64,000 nt of DNA. Origin: Lachnospiraceae bacterium (GTDB lineage: Bacteria > Bacillota > Clostridia > Lachnospirales > Lachnospiraceae). The translations under genes and the position numbers were made by a program. This document shows, piece after piece, positions 1 through 7,979 of the stretch (position 1 is its first letter; every line of letters starts with the position of its first letter). The notes under the pieces were generated by a model, which worked only from the letters and a program-made list of their open reading frames with translations, searched no databases and was not told the DNA's origin. Location of the stretch: positions 62,001 to 126,000 of the forward strand of contig JAFTWC010000038.1 of assembly GCA_017465475.1 (NCBI GenBank), given 5' to 3'.

Positions 1-135
1 ATATTTTCGTAACATCTTAACCGGATTTTCAACATCCTGCTTCGCCCGTTCCTCCGGTGTTCCGCTTTGCTTCACCCAAAATTCATAAGCATCATACTCC
101 CAAGCTGCCTTGTTCTTCTTACTGTACTCTCTCAT
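1..135 (-). CDS. SAM-dependent methyltransferase, N-terminal part (cut by window edge)
   Basis: Reading leftwards from an ATG at 135, 45 codons stay open to the window edge. The peptide starts MREYSKKNKAAWEYDAYEFW, which resembles the N-terminus of small class I SAM-dependent methyltransferases of Clostridia (they typically begin with a Tyr/Asn/Trp-rich segment of this kind). A good ribosome binding site (AAGGAGG, near 145-151) precedes the ATG. The glycine-rich SAM-binding motif would lie outside the window, so the assignment rests on the N-terminal resemblance alone. It follows the ABC-2 permease gene in the same direction with a 29-bp gap and could be the last gene of that operon. Confidence 0.6.
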   Translation of the reverse strand, partial: MREYSKKNKAAWEYDAYEFWVKQSGTPEERAKQDVENPVKMLRKY

Positions 136-164
136 GTAACCATTCCTCCTTCTTTCTCTTCTTA

Positions 165-959
165 TCACGACCCACAGGATTTATAGTTTCTTACCCCCGC
201 ACACCATACGCCGTAGCAAATCGCCAGAAACACCACCACCCCTACCGGATACAGTCCCAGTACCCGGTTCGTACTTCTTCCCAACAGAAACTGTAACGGA
301 TAGTACTGCACCAGCGTATAAGGAATCACAAAGGTACAAAACCGCAGTACCCCTCTCCCGTACACATCAATAGGGTACTTGCCGTGTTCTTTTGCGCCGT
401 AGGTTAACGCATTCAAGATGGACGTATCCTCAATGGTAAAGAAACAGAAGCTGGCTCCCAACATATACAGCCCGATAAACAAAAAGGTTGCGCCCACTAT
501 CATAAGGGCCAGAGTAAGTGCCGTCAGCAAATTCCAACTCACTTTACTTTCTGCAATTCCGATACAAAGAGTAATGGTGGATGTAATTAGAGGCCCGGTT
601 CTGCCGATTTCAAACCGGGTGCCCATAATCTGCAAAATCGGACTGCAAGGGCGTAAAAGCATCCGGTCAAATTCACCGCTTTTCACGATTCCCGAAAACA
701 CCTTAAAGCCGTTGCCGAACAACTCTGCCAAGGTAAAGGCCATATGCATGACGGAAAAACAAAGCAGCACGTCCCCATAGGTATAGCCTTTGATTTCCGT
801 CAGACCGTCAAACAAAAAGCGAATGGCTAAAAACTCGGTAAAGGCAATCATACACCGTCCGAATATCATAAGCCCGAAGGAAAGCTTATACTCCATAATA
901 CTTCTGACACAAATAGCCGCATAGCGGATATACAAGGAAATACTTTTTCTCAGACTCAT
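165..959 (-). CDS. ABC-2 family permease subunit (ABC2_membrane_6 type)
   Basis: Integral membrane subunit of an export-type ABC transporter, with about six hydrophobic segments spread over 265 residues. I chose the start MSLRKS at 959 because a GGGAGG ribosome binding site lies about 8 nt upstream; a longer frame starting at 998 would skip it. The gene overlaps the stop of the preceding permease gene (964), indicating translational coupling. With the two upstream genes it forms a three-gene operon (ATPase, permease, permease), the usual layout of this DUF990-like family. Substrate unknown; drugs or peptides are typical guesses for relatives. Confidence 0.8.
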   Translation of the reverse strand: MSLRKSISLYIRYAAICVRSIMEYKLSFGLMIFGRCMIAFTEFLAIRFLFDGLTEIKGYTYGDVLLCFSVMHMAFTLAELFGNGFKVFSGIVKSGEFDRMLLRPCSPILQIMGTRFEIGRTGPLITSTITLCIGIAESKVSWNLLTALTLALMIVGATFLFIGLYMLGASFCFFTIEDTSILNALTYGAKEHGKYPIDVYGRGVLRFCTFVIPYTLVQYYPLQFLLGRSTNRVLGLYPVGVVVFLAICYGVWCAGVRNYKSCGS

Positions 960-963
960 CTCA

Positions 964-1767
964 TCAACCTCCCTGTACCACAATCTTTTTTTCAACAAAC
1001 TTCCATGTACACAGGCCCGCTGCCACCAAAATCACCAGCCAAAGTACCTGCTTTGCCATCACCGGTCCTAAATCTGCCACAGGCAAATCCCCGCTGTATA
1101 CACGGAACGGAACATTCTGCATATAAGGAAAAGGCAACCATTCCACCACCTTCCGAAATCGCTCCGGAAAGAAGGGAAGTGGAATCACATTTCCCATGAA
1201 AAAGTCCGCAGAACCAAGCAACACCATACGCCATCCTTGGGGAGAAATGGTGAAAAAGCAAAGCATATTCACAAACATGCAAAGAGCCACCGCAACGCCC
1301 ACTGCAAGCACTAACGTAACAAGAAACAGTACAAAGGCTTCTATACTCACCGGTAAACTCATCCGTAAGGTTCCCGGAAGCAAAAACGCGCAAATAAGCA
1401 CCGGAATACACCGAAGCAGGGCCTCCGAACCACGACCTCCCACAATGCGGGCAAACCACATGGAATACACGGAAACCGGTCTGCATAGTTCATAAGAAAC
1501 TCCGCCGTTTTGGATCAAAGAAAAGATATCCTTATCGCCGGTCCATGTCGAAAACAATGCCAAAAACGCTTCCTTCAACCATATGTATGTCACGATGGAG
1601 GAATACTCCATAGGAAGCCCCGTTCCCATGGCTTCCGCTATGGCCTTAAAGGCAAAACACTCCATGATACCCCAAATGAGCTGGGTAGTCAGAGCTGTTA
1701 TCGATGCCATTCGGTACTGTAGTCCTGATGCAAAGCGAACCTTGAAAAACATATAATACTTTCTCAT
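964..1767 (-). CDS. ABC-2 family permease subunit (ABC2_membrane_6 type)
   Basis: Second membrane subunit of the same exporter, 267 residues, six predicted hydrophobic helices (for example residues 22-40, 58-75, 110-150). It starts MRKYYMFFKVRFASGLQYRM, a short cytoplasmic amphipathic segment typical of these subunits. A ribosome binding site (AGGAGG) lies a few bases upstream. It sits 9 bp after the ATPase gene and overlaps the next permease, so the pair is probably a heterodimer powered by that ATPase. Substrate is not evident from sequence. Confidence 0.8.
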   Translation of the reverse strand: MRKYYMFFKVRFASGLQYRMASITALTTQLIWGIMECFAFKAIAEAMGTGLPMEYSSIVTYIWLKEAFLALFSTWTGDKDIFSLIQNGGVSYELCRPVSVYSMWFARIVGGRGSEALLRCIPVLICAFLLPGTLRMSLPVSIEAFVLFLVTLVLAVGVAVALCMFVNMLCFFTISPQGWRMVLLGSADFFMGNVIPLPFFPERFRKVVEWLPFPYMQNVPFRVYSGDLPVADLGPVMAKQVLWLVILVAAGLCTWKFVEKKIVVQGG

Positions 1768-1776
1768 AGCACCCTC

Positions 1777-2661
1777 CTACATAATGTCCAGCTTTTTGTA
1801 GAGAGCCGCCATGACATGGTCCAGGTTTATACCGGACTGCGCACCTAAAGATTCCTCATCCGATACTCCGGCACCAATCGTAATATTCCCGGCATTTTCC
1901 GGTGCATCTGCCGTCTCACCGATGGCAGCATTTCGAAGGTCTTGCAGGGTTCCGTCAAGCAGAATCTGTCCTTTTCCGATGAGAATGACACGTTCCGCAA
2001 TGGCTTCAATATCCTGCATATCATGAGTGGTCAGAATCACCGTGGTTTTATGTTCCCGGTTCATCTTTTTAATAAAATCCCGCACCGCCAGCTTTGATAC
2101 TGCATCCAGACCGATGGTCGGTTCGTCCAGAAACAAAATCCGCGGTTCGTGAAGCAGTGATGCCGCCACCTCACAGCGCATTCGTTGTCCTAAGGACAGC
2201 TGCCTTGTAGGAGTTTTCAGAATTTCGGATAATTGCAATAACTCTGTTAATTCTTCCAGTTTTCGATTGTAATTTTCTTTGGAAACAGAATAGATTTCCT
2301 TCAAAAGCTCAAAGGAATCAATTACGGGAATATCCCACCAAAGCTGGGAACGCTGTCCGAATACCACGCCGATTTGTTTTACGTGTTCGGTACGGTTCTT
2401 CCAGGGAATCCGACCGTCTACGGTACAGGTTCCGGAATCCGGTGTCAATATTCCGCTTAGAATTTTGATTGTGGAGCTCTTTCCGGCGCCATTGGGACCA
2501 ATGTAGCCCACCATTTCGCCTTCCTTAATGGAAAAGCTCACATCCTTTAGGGCATGAATAACCTCATGCTCTCTGCGAAAGAAAGATTTGCAGACTTCAG
2601 AAAGGCCTGCCTTTCGTTTTGCAACTTTGTACGACTTGCATACATGTTCCATCGTAATCAT
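1777..2661 (-). CDS. ABC transporter ATP-binding protein
   Basis: Nucleotide-binding subunit of the exporter formed with the two permeases that follow. Walker A is GPNGAGKSS, the signature reads LSLGQRMR, Walker B is ILFLDEP, and the H-loop is in ILTTHDMQD. The signature has Leu in place of the first Gly of LSGGQ, common in this subgroup. I set the start at MITMEHV (2661), which has AGGAGG 7 nt upstream; an in-frame Met twelve codons earlier lacks this. The C-terminal 50 residues are acidic and unlike the core family. First gene of a three-gene operon; a terminator at 2765-2808 insulates it from the gene upstream. Confidence 0.88.
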   Translation of the reverse strand: MITMEHVCKSYKVAKRKAGLSEVCKSFFRREHEVIHALKDVSFSIKEGEMVGYIGPNGAGKSSTIKILSGILTPDSGTCTVDGRIPWKNRTEHVKQIGVVFGQRSQLWWDIPVIDSFELLKEIYSVSKENYNRKLEELTELLQLSEILKTPTRQLSLGQRMRCEVAASLLHEPRILFLDEPTIGLDAVSKLAVRDFIKKMNREHKTTVILTTHDMQDIEAIAERVILIGKGQILLDGTLQDLRNAAIGETADAPENAGNITIGAGVSDEESLGAQSGINLDHVMAALYKKLDIM

Positions 2662-2757
2662 TGTTACTTCCTCCTGGTAGTTATACTTTTTCATCATATC
2701 TTGCCAAGTCGGTCTGGTTATACCGGATTTTGCCGGTAAATTACCGATGGTATTTAT

Positions 2758-2808
2758 AGTAAAAAAAGACAGTACTTTAAAAGAAAACTCTCTTGCAATA
2801 CTGTCTTT
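2758..2808 (-). terminator. Rho-independent terminator
   Basis: Arms AAAGACAGTA (2765-2774) and TACTGTCTTT (2799-2808) form a 10-bp stem. Read on the minus strand the stem is followed by a run of T, so it ends transcripts coming from the lipoprotein gene at 2946-4481. Confidence 0.7.
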
Positions 2809-2945
2809 CTATACTCTTATTCCATCTCGTATAAAATACGTTTCTTATAAAGTTGGAGTTTTATAATAGCACACCGGTCAAAGAATGTCAATTATTTTTC
2901 TGACATTCAGAACTTTTTATTTTATTCCGTCGGCTCAGTATTTCG

Positions 2946-4481
2946 CTACTGTTTGTAGTTTTCAAATCCTTCAATGACAAATTGTGACGTAGTGCCGCTA
3001 CCCACAAGCTTCACTGAACTTACTCCATCCAATGCAATCGGATGATACCCTTGTATCGGTCCTTCTGTCCGCAACAGATTCCCCTCTGCATCATACAATT
3101 CCAGTGTAGTACCAACACTTACCAGCAGTACCATATCTTTCGTACTCTTTCCTTTATACTCCTCCAGATACTCTCGACCCACAGCAATATCCACCAAAAG
3201 GTCCTCATATTGGAAGGAAAATCCCATAGAATACACTATTTGGGAATATGTACAACTCGGATATACCCAAACTTCTTTCGCCCCGCTCAAATCCGCCACT
3301 ACTCCGGACTCAAAAAGCGCTTCATTTTCTTTTAACCAAAGATAAAAGTCCTCAAAAACAGTCTCACCGTACACGGTTTTGAATATCTGAATCTGGTCCT
3401 CCCCTTGAATCACATTGCCCATGTCACGGGAACGATAGTACGGATTTATTTTTTCGTATTCGGAAATCCATTTGGTATATTCTCCGTAGGTTTCATCCAA
3501 ATACCACATCAACCGGAACCCGATAGGATAATTATCATTCCAGCTACATTCTAATATATTATCCACCCAATATTCCATAGGATGACTATATAGTTCCTCG
3601 TAGTCAGTAATCGTAAAATTTCCAAAACTCTGATCTACAGAACCTACCATATAAACCAGCTCCGGATAATTTTCCTCTACATATTTTTGTACCTTATATG
3701 TGGTATATGTGGAGATTCCTTCCATAGCCCAGGTACAATAAAACCAATTGGACTGATTAAACTGCAACGCGTGACTGCATTCATGCACCAATGCATACAA
3801 ATCCAACAAATCACCGGAACATATATATACCCCGTCCGGGCTTGCATATGCTGAGCCCATTTCACGCTCTGCATCCGTTATTTTCTCAACCGTCACTTTT
3901 GTACGTTCATCGCTATAAACCGGATTTCCTTCAAATTTCAGTCCGGAAAGATTTTCCATTGCAGATGTGAGAATATCCACGGTCTCCACAAAATTCTCCG
4001 GAATATACACATTCGCCGGAATATGAAACACCAGATGCTTTGTCTTTAATACCGTTTCGTCGCTTGTAATTCCGCCGGAAGTAAGATACTCTATATTGAT
4101 TTTTTCCGGTTCCGGTGTTGCCGTCGGCTTTGGCGTTGGTGTCGGTTTCGGTGTTGCGGTCGGCTTCGGCGTTGGTGTCGGTTTCGGTGTCGCCGTTGGT
4201 TTCGGTGTCACCGTTGGTTCCGGTGTAGCTGTTAGCTCCGGCGTTGCCGTCGGTTTTACTTCTTCCGTTGGTGTTACCGCTTCTGTAGACTTTCCTTCCT
4301 CTGTCGACTTCACCTCTTCCGTTGGCATTACCGCTTCTGTAGGCGTTATTTCCTCCGTAAGCTTCCCTTCTTCTGCTTTGTCGTTTTGCGGCATATCGTT
4401 GTTCTTTGTTGCACAAGCCCCTACACCAAGCAGTAACACTGCCATCAACAATAACAAACCTTTTCTTCTACACGTTTTCAT
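2946..4481 (-). CDS. Lipoprotein with Thr/Pro repeat linker and HExxH metallopeptidase-like domain
   Basis: Probable cell-surface zinc peptidase. Signal peptide MKTCRRKGLLLLMAVLLLG ends in a lipobox with Cys near residue 23. Residues about 30-130 form a low-complexity stalk of Thr-Pro-Lys/Glu repeats (TPKPTATPKPT units). The globular part carries HECSHALQ, an HExxH zinc-binding motif, inside a segment (LYALVHECSHALQFNQSNWF) resembling gluzincin-like peptidases; a downstream Glu ligand in the family spacing (WAMEGIS) is plausible. The start is at the Met shared with the sister lipoprotein upstream (both MKTCRRKG); an alternative Met lies eleven codons earlier. The paralogous leader suggests the two genes arose or are expressed together. 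Substrate unknown. Confidence 0.72.
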   Translation of the reverse strand: MKTCRRKGLLLLMAVLLLGVGACATKNNDMPQNDKAEEGKLTEEITPTEAVMPTEEVKSTEEGKSTEAVTPTEEVKPTATPELTATPEPTVTPKPTATPKPTPTPKPTATPKPTPTPKPTATPEPEKINIEYLTSGGITSDETVLKTKHLVFHIPANVYIPENFVETVDILTSAMENLSGLKFEGNPVYSDERTKVTVEKITDAEREMGSAYASPDGVYICSGDLLDLYALVHECSHALQFNQSNWFYCTWAMEGISTYTTYKVQKYVEENYPELVYMVGSVDQSFGNFTITDYEELYSHPMEYWVDNILECSWNDNYPIGFRLMWYLDETYGEYTKWISEYEKINPYYRSRDMGNVIQGEDQIQIFKTVYGETVFEDFYLWLKENEALFESGVVADLSGAKEVWVYPSCTYSQIVYSMGFSFQYEDLLVDIAVGREYLEEYKGKSTKDMVLLVSVGTTLELYDAEGNLLRTEGPIQGYHPIALDGVSSVKLVGSGTTSQFVIEGFENYKQ

Positions 4482-4538
4482 CTGTTTTTTTCTCCCTCTT
4501 CTACTAATTCTCATAATACACTTATCAACTCTTTTACT

Positions 4539-5471
4539 TTATTTTGATAGTATACCACCGTTAATCGTGGTTTCAGTTCCTGACTGAATACCGTCTTCTC
4601 CGTCACTGAGTTCCAGCACTCCTCCGTTAATCGTCACCTTGTTTTCTGCCTGAATGTCATCTCCCTCACCGGTTAACGTAAGCACTCCTCCGTTGATTTC
4701 AATATTGCCTAAGGAAGCATCTGTATCATTGCTGGACTTAAGCGCATCCGATTCGGAATTTACCGTAATCACACCGCCGTTAATCTGTAAAAAATCCCGT
4801 CCGGTAATACCGTCGTCCACTGCATCTATCTCAATGATTCCGCCGTGAATATAAAGAGAATCTTTTCCCTTTATGGCGTCGCCGTAATTGGCTTTCACTT
4901 TCAACGTACCTTCTCCCGTAATCACCAAATCATGCTTAGCAAAAAAAGTAGCATCCGGCTCATCCTCTTCCGGCTCAAACACATAGCTTGCTCCGTCTGA
5001 AAACTCATTGACGGTATCTTTTTCAAGCGTTACCGTTACTTTCGCCGCTTTTTTACAGAACAATGCAGCACTGGTTTCGTTATGTACTTTCACACCCTTT
5101 AAAATCAGGTGTACTTCGCTTTCATTGTCCACATTCACATAAATACTTCCGTTAGACAACGTTCCGCTGATTTCATAGGTCCCCGCCTCTTCGATTTTCA
5201 GACGGTCCGGTCTTACATCACAGCCGGTTCCCTTTACTTCTATGCCGGAATCGCTGAGAACCACCGTAGCTTTTACTTCCCCTTTCTCAGTTTCGGTTAC
5301 CGGAACCCCCAGTCCCTCACCCGGTCTGAGCTGTGTATTTCCACCCGGATTCTGTTCTCCGGTCACATTGGTTTGCGGTTGTTGTCCTTCCGCATTTTCC
5401 CCACAAGCAGCCACACCAAGCATAAAGGCAACCGCCAACAATGCCAAACCTTTTCTTCTGCACGTTTTCAT
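4539..5471 (-). CDS. Cthe_2159-type beta-helix lipoprotein (carbohydrate-binding domain), possibly C-terminally shortened
   Basis: Lipoprotein of 310 residues. Signal peptide MKTCRRKGLALLAVAFMLG and lipobox VAAC. Most of the protein is right-handed beta-helix repeats with the recurring element INGG (for example ITINGGVLTL), as in the Cthe_2159 family, whose founding member binds plant polysaccharide. The reading frame stops inside the repeat (TTINGGILSK), whereas family members usually continue for another hundred or more residues, so the C-terminus may be lost. A ribosome binding site AAGGAGAGG precedes the chosen Met. A promoter lies at 5526-5553. It is co-directional with the HExxH lipoprotein that follows 57 bp later. 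Confidence 0.75.
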   Translation of the reverse strand: MKTCRRKGLALLAVAFMLGVAACGENAEGQQPQTNVTGEQNPGGNTQLRPGEGLGVPVTETEKGEVKATVVLSDSGIEVKGTGCDVRPDRLKIEEAGTYEISGTLSNGSIYVNVDNESEVHLILKGVKVHNETSAALFCKKAAKVTVTLEKDTVNEFSDGASYVFEPEEDEPDATFFAKHDLVITGEGTLKVKANYGDAIKGKDSLYIHGGIIEIDAVDDGITGRDFLQINGGVITVNSESDALKSSNDTDASLGNIEINGGVLTLTGEGDDIQAENKVTINGGVLELSDGEDGIQSGTETTINGGILSK

Positions 5472-5525
5472 CTGCATTCCTCTCCTTCTCATCTTTCACT
5501 GAGTACTACGATACCCTACATCTCT

Positions 5526-5553
5526 ATTATACAGAAAATTTCCGACATTTCAA
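5526..5553 (-). promoter_or_regulatory. Sigma-A-type promoter for the Cthe_2159 lipoprotein
   Basis: On the minus strand TTGAAA (5553-5548), 16-bp spacer, TATAAT (5531-5526), about 55 bp upstream of the start codon. Matches the housekeeping consensus closely. Confidence 0.65.
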
Positions 5554-5668
5554 CAACAAAGCGTTATATTATCAAAAATACATATTTTTCGCCATCTCTA
5601 ATAACGTCTTCGAAACTCCCGCGCCTCTTTTTTGTCACATTTCTGCGCAATTTCCGATAAAAGAACAA

Positions 5669-5791
5669 AGAGTCCGCTTTGCGGACTCTCGCGCCGAGCG
5701 CGGTCGCTTGCGACATCTTCCAAACGCGCGAGTGCGCATCCCGCGGAGCGTTTTTTATCTTAAAGGATGCACTTTCCTTTAAGATAAAAAA
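5669..5791. terminator. Two strong intergenic hairpins
   Basis: The 330-bp gap between the lipoprotein promoter and the next gene holds a perfect 9-bp hairpin AGAGTCCGC-ttt-GCGGACTCT (5669-5689) and a perfect 17-bp inverted repeat (5751-5767 with 5775-5791) whose arms begin and end in runs of T and A, which can end transcription in both directions. The bases between them are GC-rich and also self-complementary. No gene is evident. Confidence 0.55.
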
Positions 5792-5818
5792 GGCTGCCCA
5801 TTCTGCATGTGACAGCCT
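5785..5818 (-). terminator. Rho-independent terminator of the GntR/ABC operon
   Basis: A stem AGGCTG/CAGCCT (5791-5796 with 5813-5818) followed on the minus strand by six T (5790-5785), only a few bases after the permease stop codon. Confidence 0.75.
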
Positions 5819-5824
5819 CTCTGA

Positions 5825-6502
5825 CTAGAATTCCTTTTTCATCATAATCCGGTTTGAAACCAAATAGGAAACATATAACACCAGCAATAATGCCACCAAA
5901 GGACCGCCCGTTAACAGTGTTGCCAATAGTGCTTTTGATTCTATGCGGGCTAACACCTTCGTCAATTCTGCCACTACATCGATATGAAACAGTGCAGAGA
6001 TTGCCTTATAGACAGCCACTGCAATTACCAAAAAGCCTGCCAGAACACCAATTACAATCATACGTCCTTTTTCCGCACCATACTTTAAATCCACCGGTAT
6101 GGCCAAGGCAAGTGCCATCCCCACAGCAACCAATACTATCATGACACTGGCAGCAAAGTCTGCCACCGCAATATCGGTCTGTTTCACCATAGATGCCACA
6201 TAGCCGAAGGCAAAGGCCAGCACTGCCGCAAACATTAAATTTAACATTGCAAATACATATTTTTCTTTTACATAAGTCTTTCTGTTTGCCGGCAAAGAAA
6301 GTAAAAATAACATTCCGCCGTTCATTTCGTCATAACTGATGGTTGTCAGGGTCAGCATGGATATAATCAGCACAGAATAGGTTGCGGAAAACGATACATC
6401 CTCCATGCTGAAACTCATCACCACCATTAACAATAACACAAATATAAAAAACTTCTTCTGCTTCGCAAGTATTTTTAAATCTTTAATCAATAATCCCTTC
6501 AT
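5825..6502 (-). CDS. ABC-2 transporter permease (bacitracin/YtrC-like)
   Basis: Membrane subunit of 225 residues with six hydrophobic segments (about 20-55, 85-105, 115-135, 148-170, 195-220). The N-terminus MKGLLIKDLKILAKQKKFF is the short charged stretch typical of ABC2_membrane_5 permeases. It begins one base after the ATPase stop and has AAGGAGG upstream. Third gene of the operon gntR-ATPase-permease, an arrangement known from the ytr operon of Bacillus, which responds to cell-wall-active peptides. Exact substrate cannot be read from sequence. Confidence 0.82.
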   Translation of the reverse strand: MKGLLIKDLKILAKQKKFFIFVLLLMVVMSFSMEDVSFSATYSVLIISMLTLTTISYDEMNGGMLFLLSLPANRKTYVKEKYVFAMLNLMFAAVLAFAFGYVASMVKQTDIAVADFAASVMIVLVAVGMALALAIPVDLKYGAEKGRMIVIGVLAGFLVIAVAVYKAISALFHIDVVAELTKVLARIESKALLATLLTGGPLVALLLVLYVSYLVSNRIMMKKEF

Positions 6503-6503
6503 A

Positions 6504-7355
6504 TTACTTTCTTCCTCCTTTGCCCATCATCATAATAAGGTCGTCGATATTGCCCTTTTCAATGGCAACCTGCGGATAATTCTCCTGATAAAAATCCTTC
6601 CGGTTGGTCATACAAAGATAGCCGAACTTTTCTTTCGTGGTCGCCATAATGTATTCTTTGTCTATGCTCTCGTACTGTTCTTCCGTCACTTTCAATACAC
6701 CGTATTCCGAAAGCAGCACATCCGTTTCTTCGTGAATAATGATTTTACCGTCGGAAATCATATAGATATCATCACAAAGTCCCTCCAAATCCGTAGAAAT
6801 GTGGGAACTGATTAAGATTGCCCGCTCCTCATCCTCCATATAATCTCTGAGCATGTCAAGAAGCTCGGTTCGCATCACCACATCCAGTCCCGCTGTAGGC
6901 TCATCCAAAATCAACAATTTTGCATCGTGGGAAAGCGCCATAATAATCTTAAACTTTGCCTTCATACCGGTGGAAAATTCCTTTAACGGCTTCTCCATCG
7001 GAATATCGTACTGCTTACATTTTCCCACATACTCCTGCTCCGAAAAACTTTTATACATTGCCTTTAACACCGGGAGCATATCCTTTGCCGTAAACAACTC
7101 GCAGGCATTGGCCTCCGTTAATACCACACCAAGCTGTTCCTTATCTTCCGGGGTCACCTCGGAAAGCTTCTTCCCGAACATCTCAATATTACCGCTGTCC
7201 GGATAAATCAATCCCAACACAGACTTGAAGGTGGTACTTTTTCCGGCACCGTTACGGCCCACAAGGCCGGTCACCTGACCTTTTCTCACTTCCAAGGAAC
7301 AATCCAGTTCAAATTTCCCATAATTCTTTTTTACATTTTCCAGTTTTAATAACAT
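6504..7355 (-). CDS. ABC transporter ATP-binding protein (BcrA/YtrB-like)
   Basis: ATPase of 283 residues. Walker A is GRNGAGKST, the signature-like segment is EFSTGMKAK, Walker B is LLILDEPTAGLD, and the H-loop is SSHISTD. The C-terminal 80 residues are variable, as in BcrA-type exporters. A CGGAGGG ribosome binding site precedes the start. It pairs with the single permease that follows and is controlled by the GntR regulator 29 bp upstream. Confidence 0.88.
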   Translation of the reverse strand: MLLKLENVKKNYGKFELDCSLEVRKGQVTGLVGRNGAGKSTTFKSVLGLIYPDSGNIEMFGKKLSEVTPEDKEQLGVVLTEANACELFTAKDMLPVLKAMYKSFSEQEYVGKCKQYDIPMEKPLKEFSTGMKAKFKIIMALSHDAKLLILDEPTAGLDVVMRTELLDMLRDYMEDEERAILISSHISTDLEGLCDDIYMISDGKIIIHEETDVLLSEYGVLKVTEEQYESIDKEYIMATTKEKFGYLCMTNRKDFYQENYPQVAIEKGNIDDLIMMMGKGGRK

Positions 7356-7384
7356 CTCTATCCCTCCGATTTTACCGCTATGGC

Positions 7385-7762
7385 CTACTCAAAATCACTT
7401 AACACTACCTGGAACAGCTCTTTTGTATCCTCTGCCGACATGCCGCATTCTTTGGCTTTCCGGATGCCCTGTTCAAAGAGCTTTTCCACTTCCTTTTGCT
7501 TTTCCTCCATGGCCAGATTCGGGTTCACATTCGCTACAAAGCTGCCTTTACCGTGAACCGTCACAATGTAACCTTCCTGTTCCATGGCATCATATGCTTT
7601 TTTTACCGTAAGAGCACTGATGCACAAATCCTTGGACAGTGTTCTTACCGACGGAAGCATGGTGTCCGGCTTGAGCTGGCCGGTCATTATCTTCTCTTTC
7701 ATCTGTGACACTATCTGCTCATAGATAGGAGTCATAGACGAATTGTTAATTATAATATTCAT
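7385..7762 (-). CDS. GntR-family transcriptional regulator (YtrA subfamily)
   Basis: 125 residues: a winged helix-turn-helix in residues 10-75 (MTPIYEQIVSQMKEKIMTGQL, then LPSVRTLSKDL and LTVKKAYDAMEQEGY) plus a short helical tail rather than a full effector domain, as in YtrA. It is the first gene of the ABC operon and probably represses it. The promoter just upstream (7790-7818) lies between the arms of a long inverted repeat that is the likely operator, so autoregulation is expected. AGGAGG lies about 11 nt before the ATG. Confidence 0.88.
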   Translation of the reverse strand: MNIIINNSSMTPIYEQIVSQMKEKIMTGQLKPDTMLPSVRTLSKDLCISALTVKKAYDAMEQEGYIVTVHGKGSFVANVNPNLAMEEKQKEVEKLFEQGIRKAKECGMSAEDTKELFQVVLSDFE

Positions 7763-7786
7763 AGGTTGATCATCCTCCTGACATTA

Positions 7787-7834
7787 AACAGTATATAACA
7801 GTTTAGAACTGTTGTCAAGTGTTATATGCTGTTT
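7787..7834 (-). promoter_or_regulatory. Promoter with overlapping GntR-type operator
   Basis: Promoter on the minus strand: TTGACA (7818-7813), 17 bp, TATACT (7795-7790). An inverted repeat AAACAGTATATAACA (7787-7801) / TGTTATATGCTGTTT (7820-7834) brackets it, with one mismatch, a typical YtrA-like operator geometry. Confidence 0.75.
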
Positions 7835-7849
7835 ATTCCAAAAAAATTT

Positions 7850-7932
7850 TAAAAAAAAAGGCACCTCAAAATAGAGATGCCCTTACGCCAAATACATGGC
7901 CACTAGCTTCCGTTCGCTAGCTTTACCGTACT
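7850..7932 (-). ncRNA. Candidate small RNA of about 80 nt
   Basis: A consensus promoter on the minus strand (TTGCAT 7964-7959, 17 bp, TATAAT 7941-7936) is followed by a transcript with no open frame. It holds a hairpin AGCTAGC/GCTAGT-like near 7903-7922 and ends in a stem GGCATCTC/GAGGTGCC (7881-7860) followed by a long T run. The stem is complete (with one G-U pair) only in the minus-strand RNA, which fixes the orientation. The size and layout resemble antitoxin RNAs of type I toxin-antitoxin loci, but no toxin frame is visible opposite it. Confidence 0.5.
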
Positions 7933-7979
7933 ATTATTATACACCTTTTTTTTTTTTTATGCAACTACTTTTTACATTT

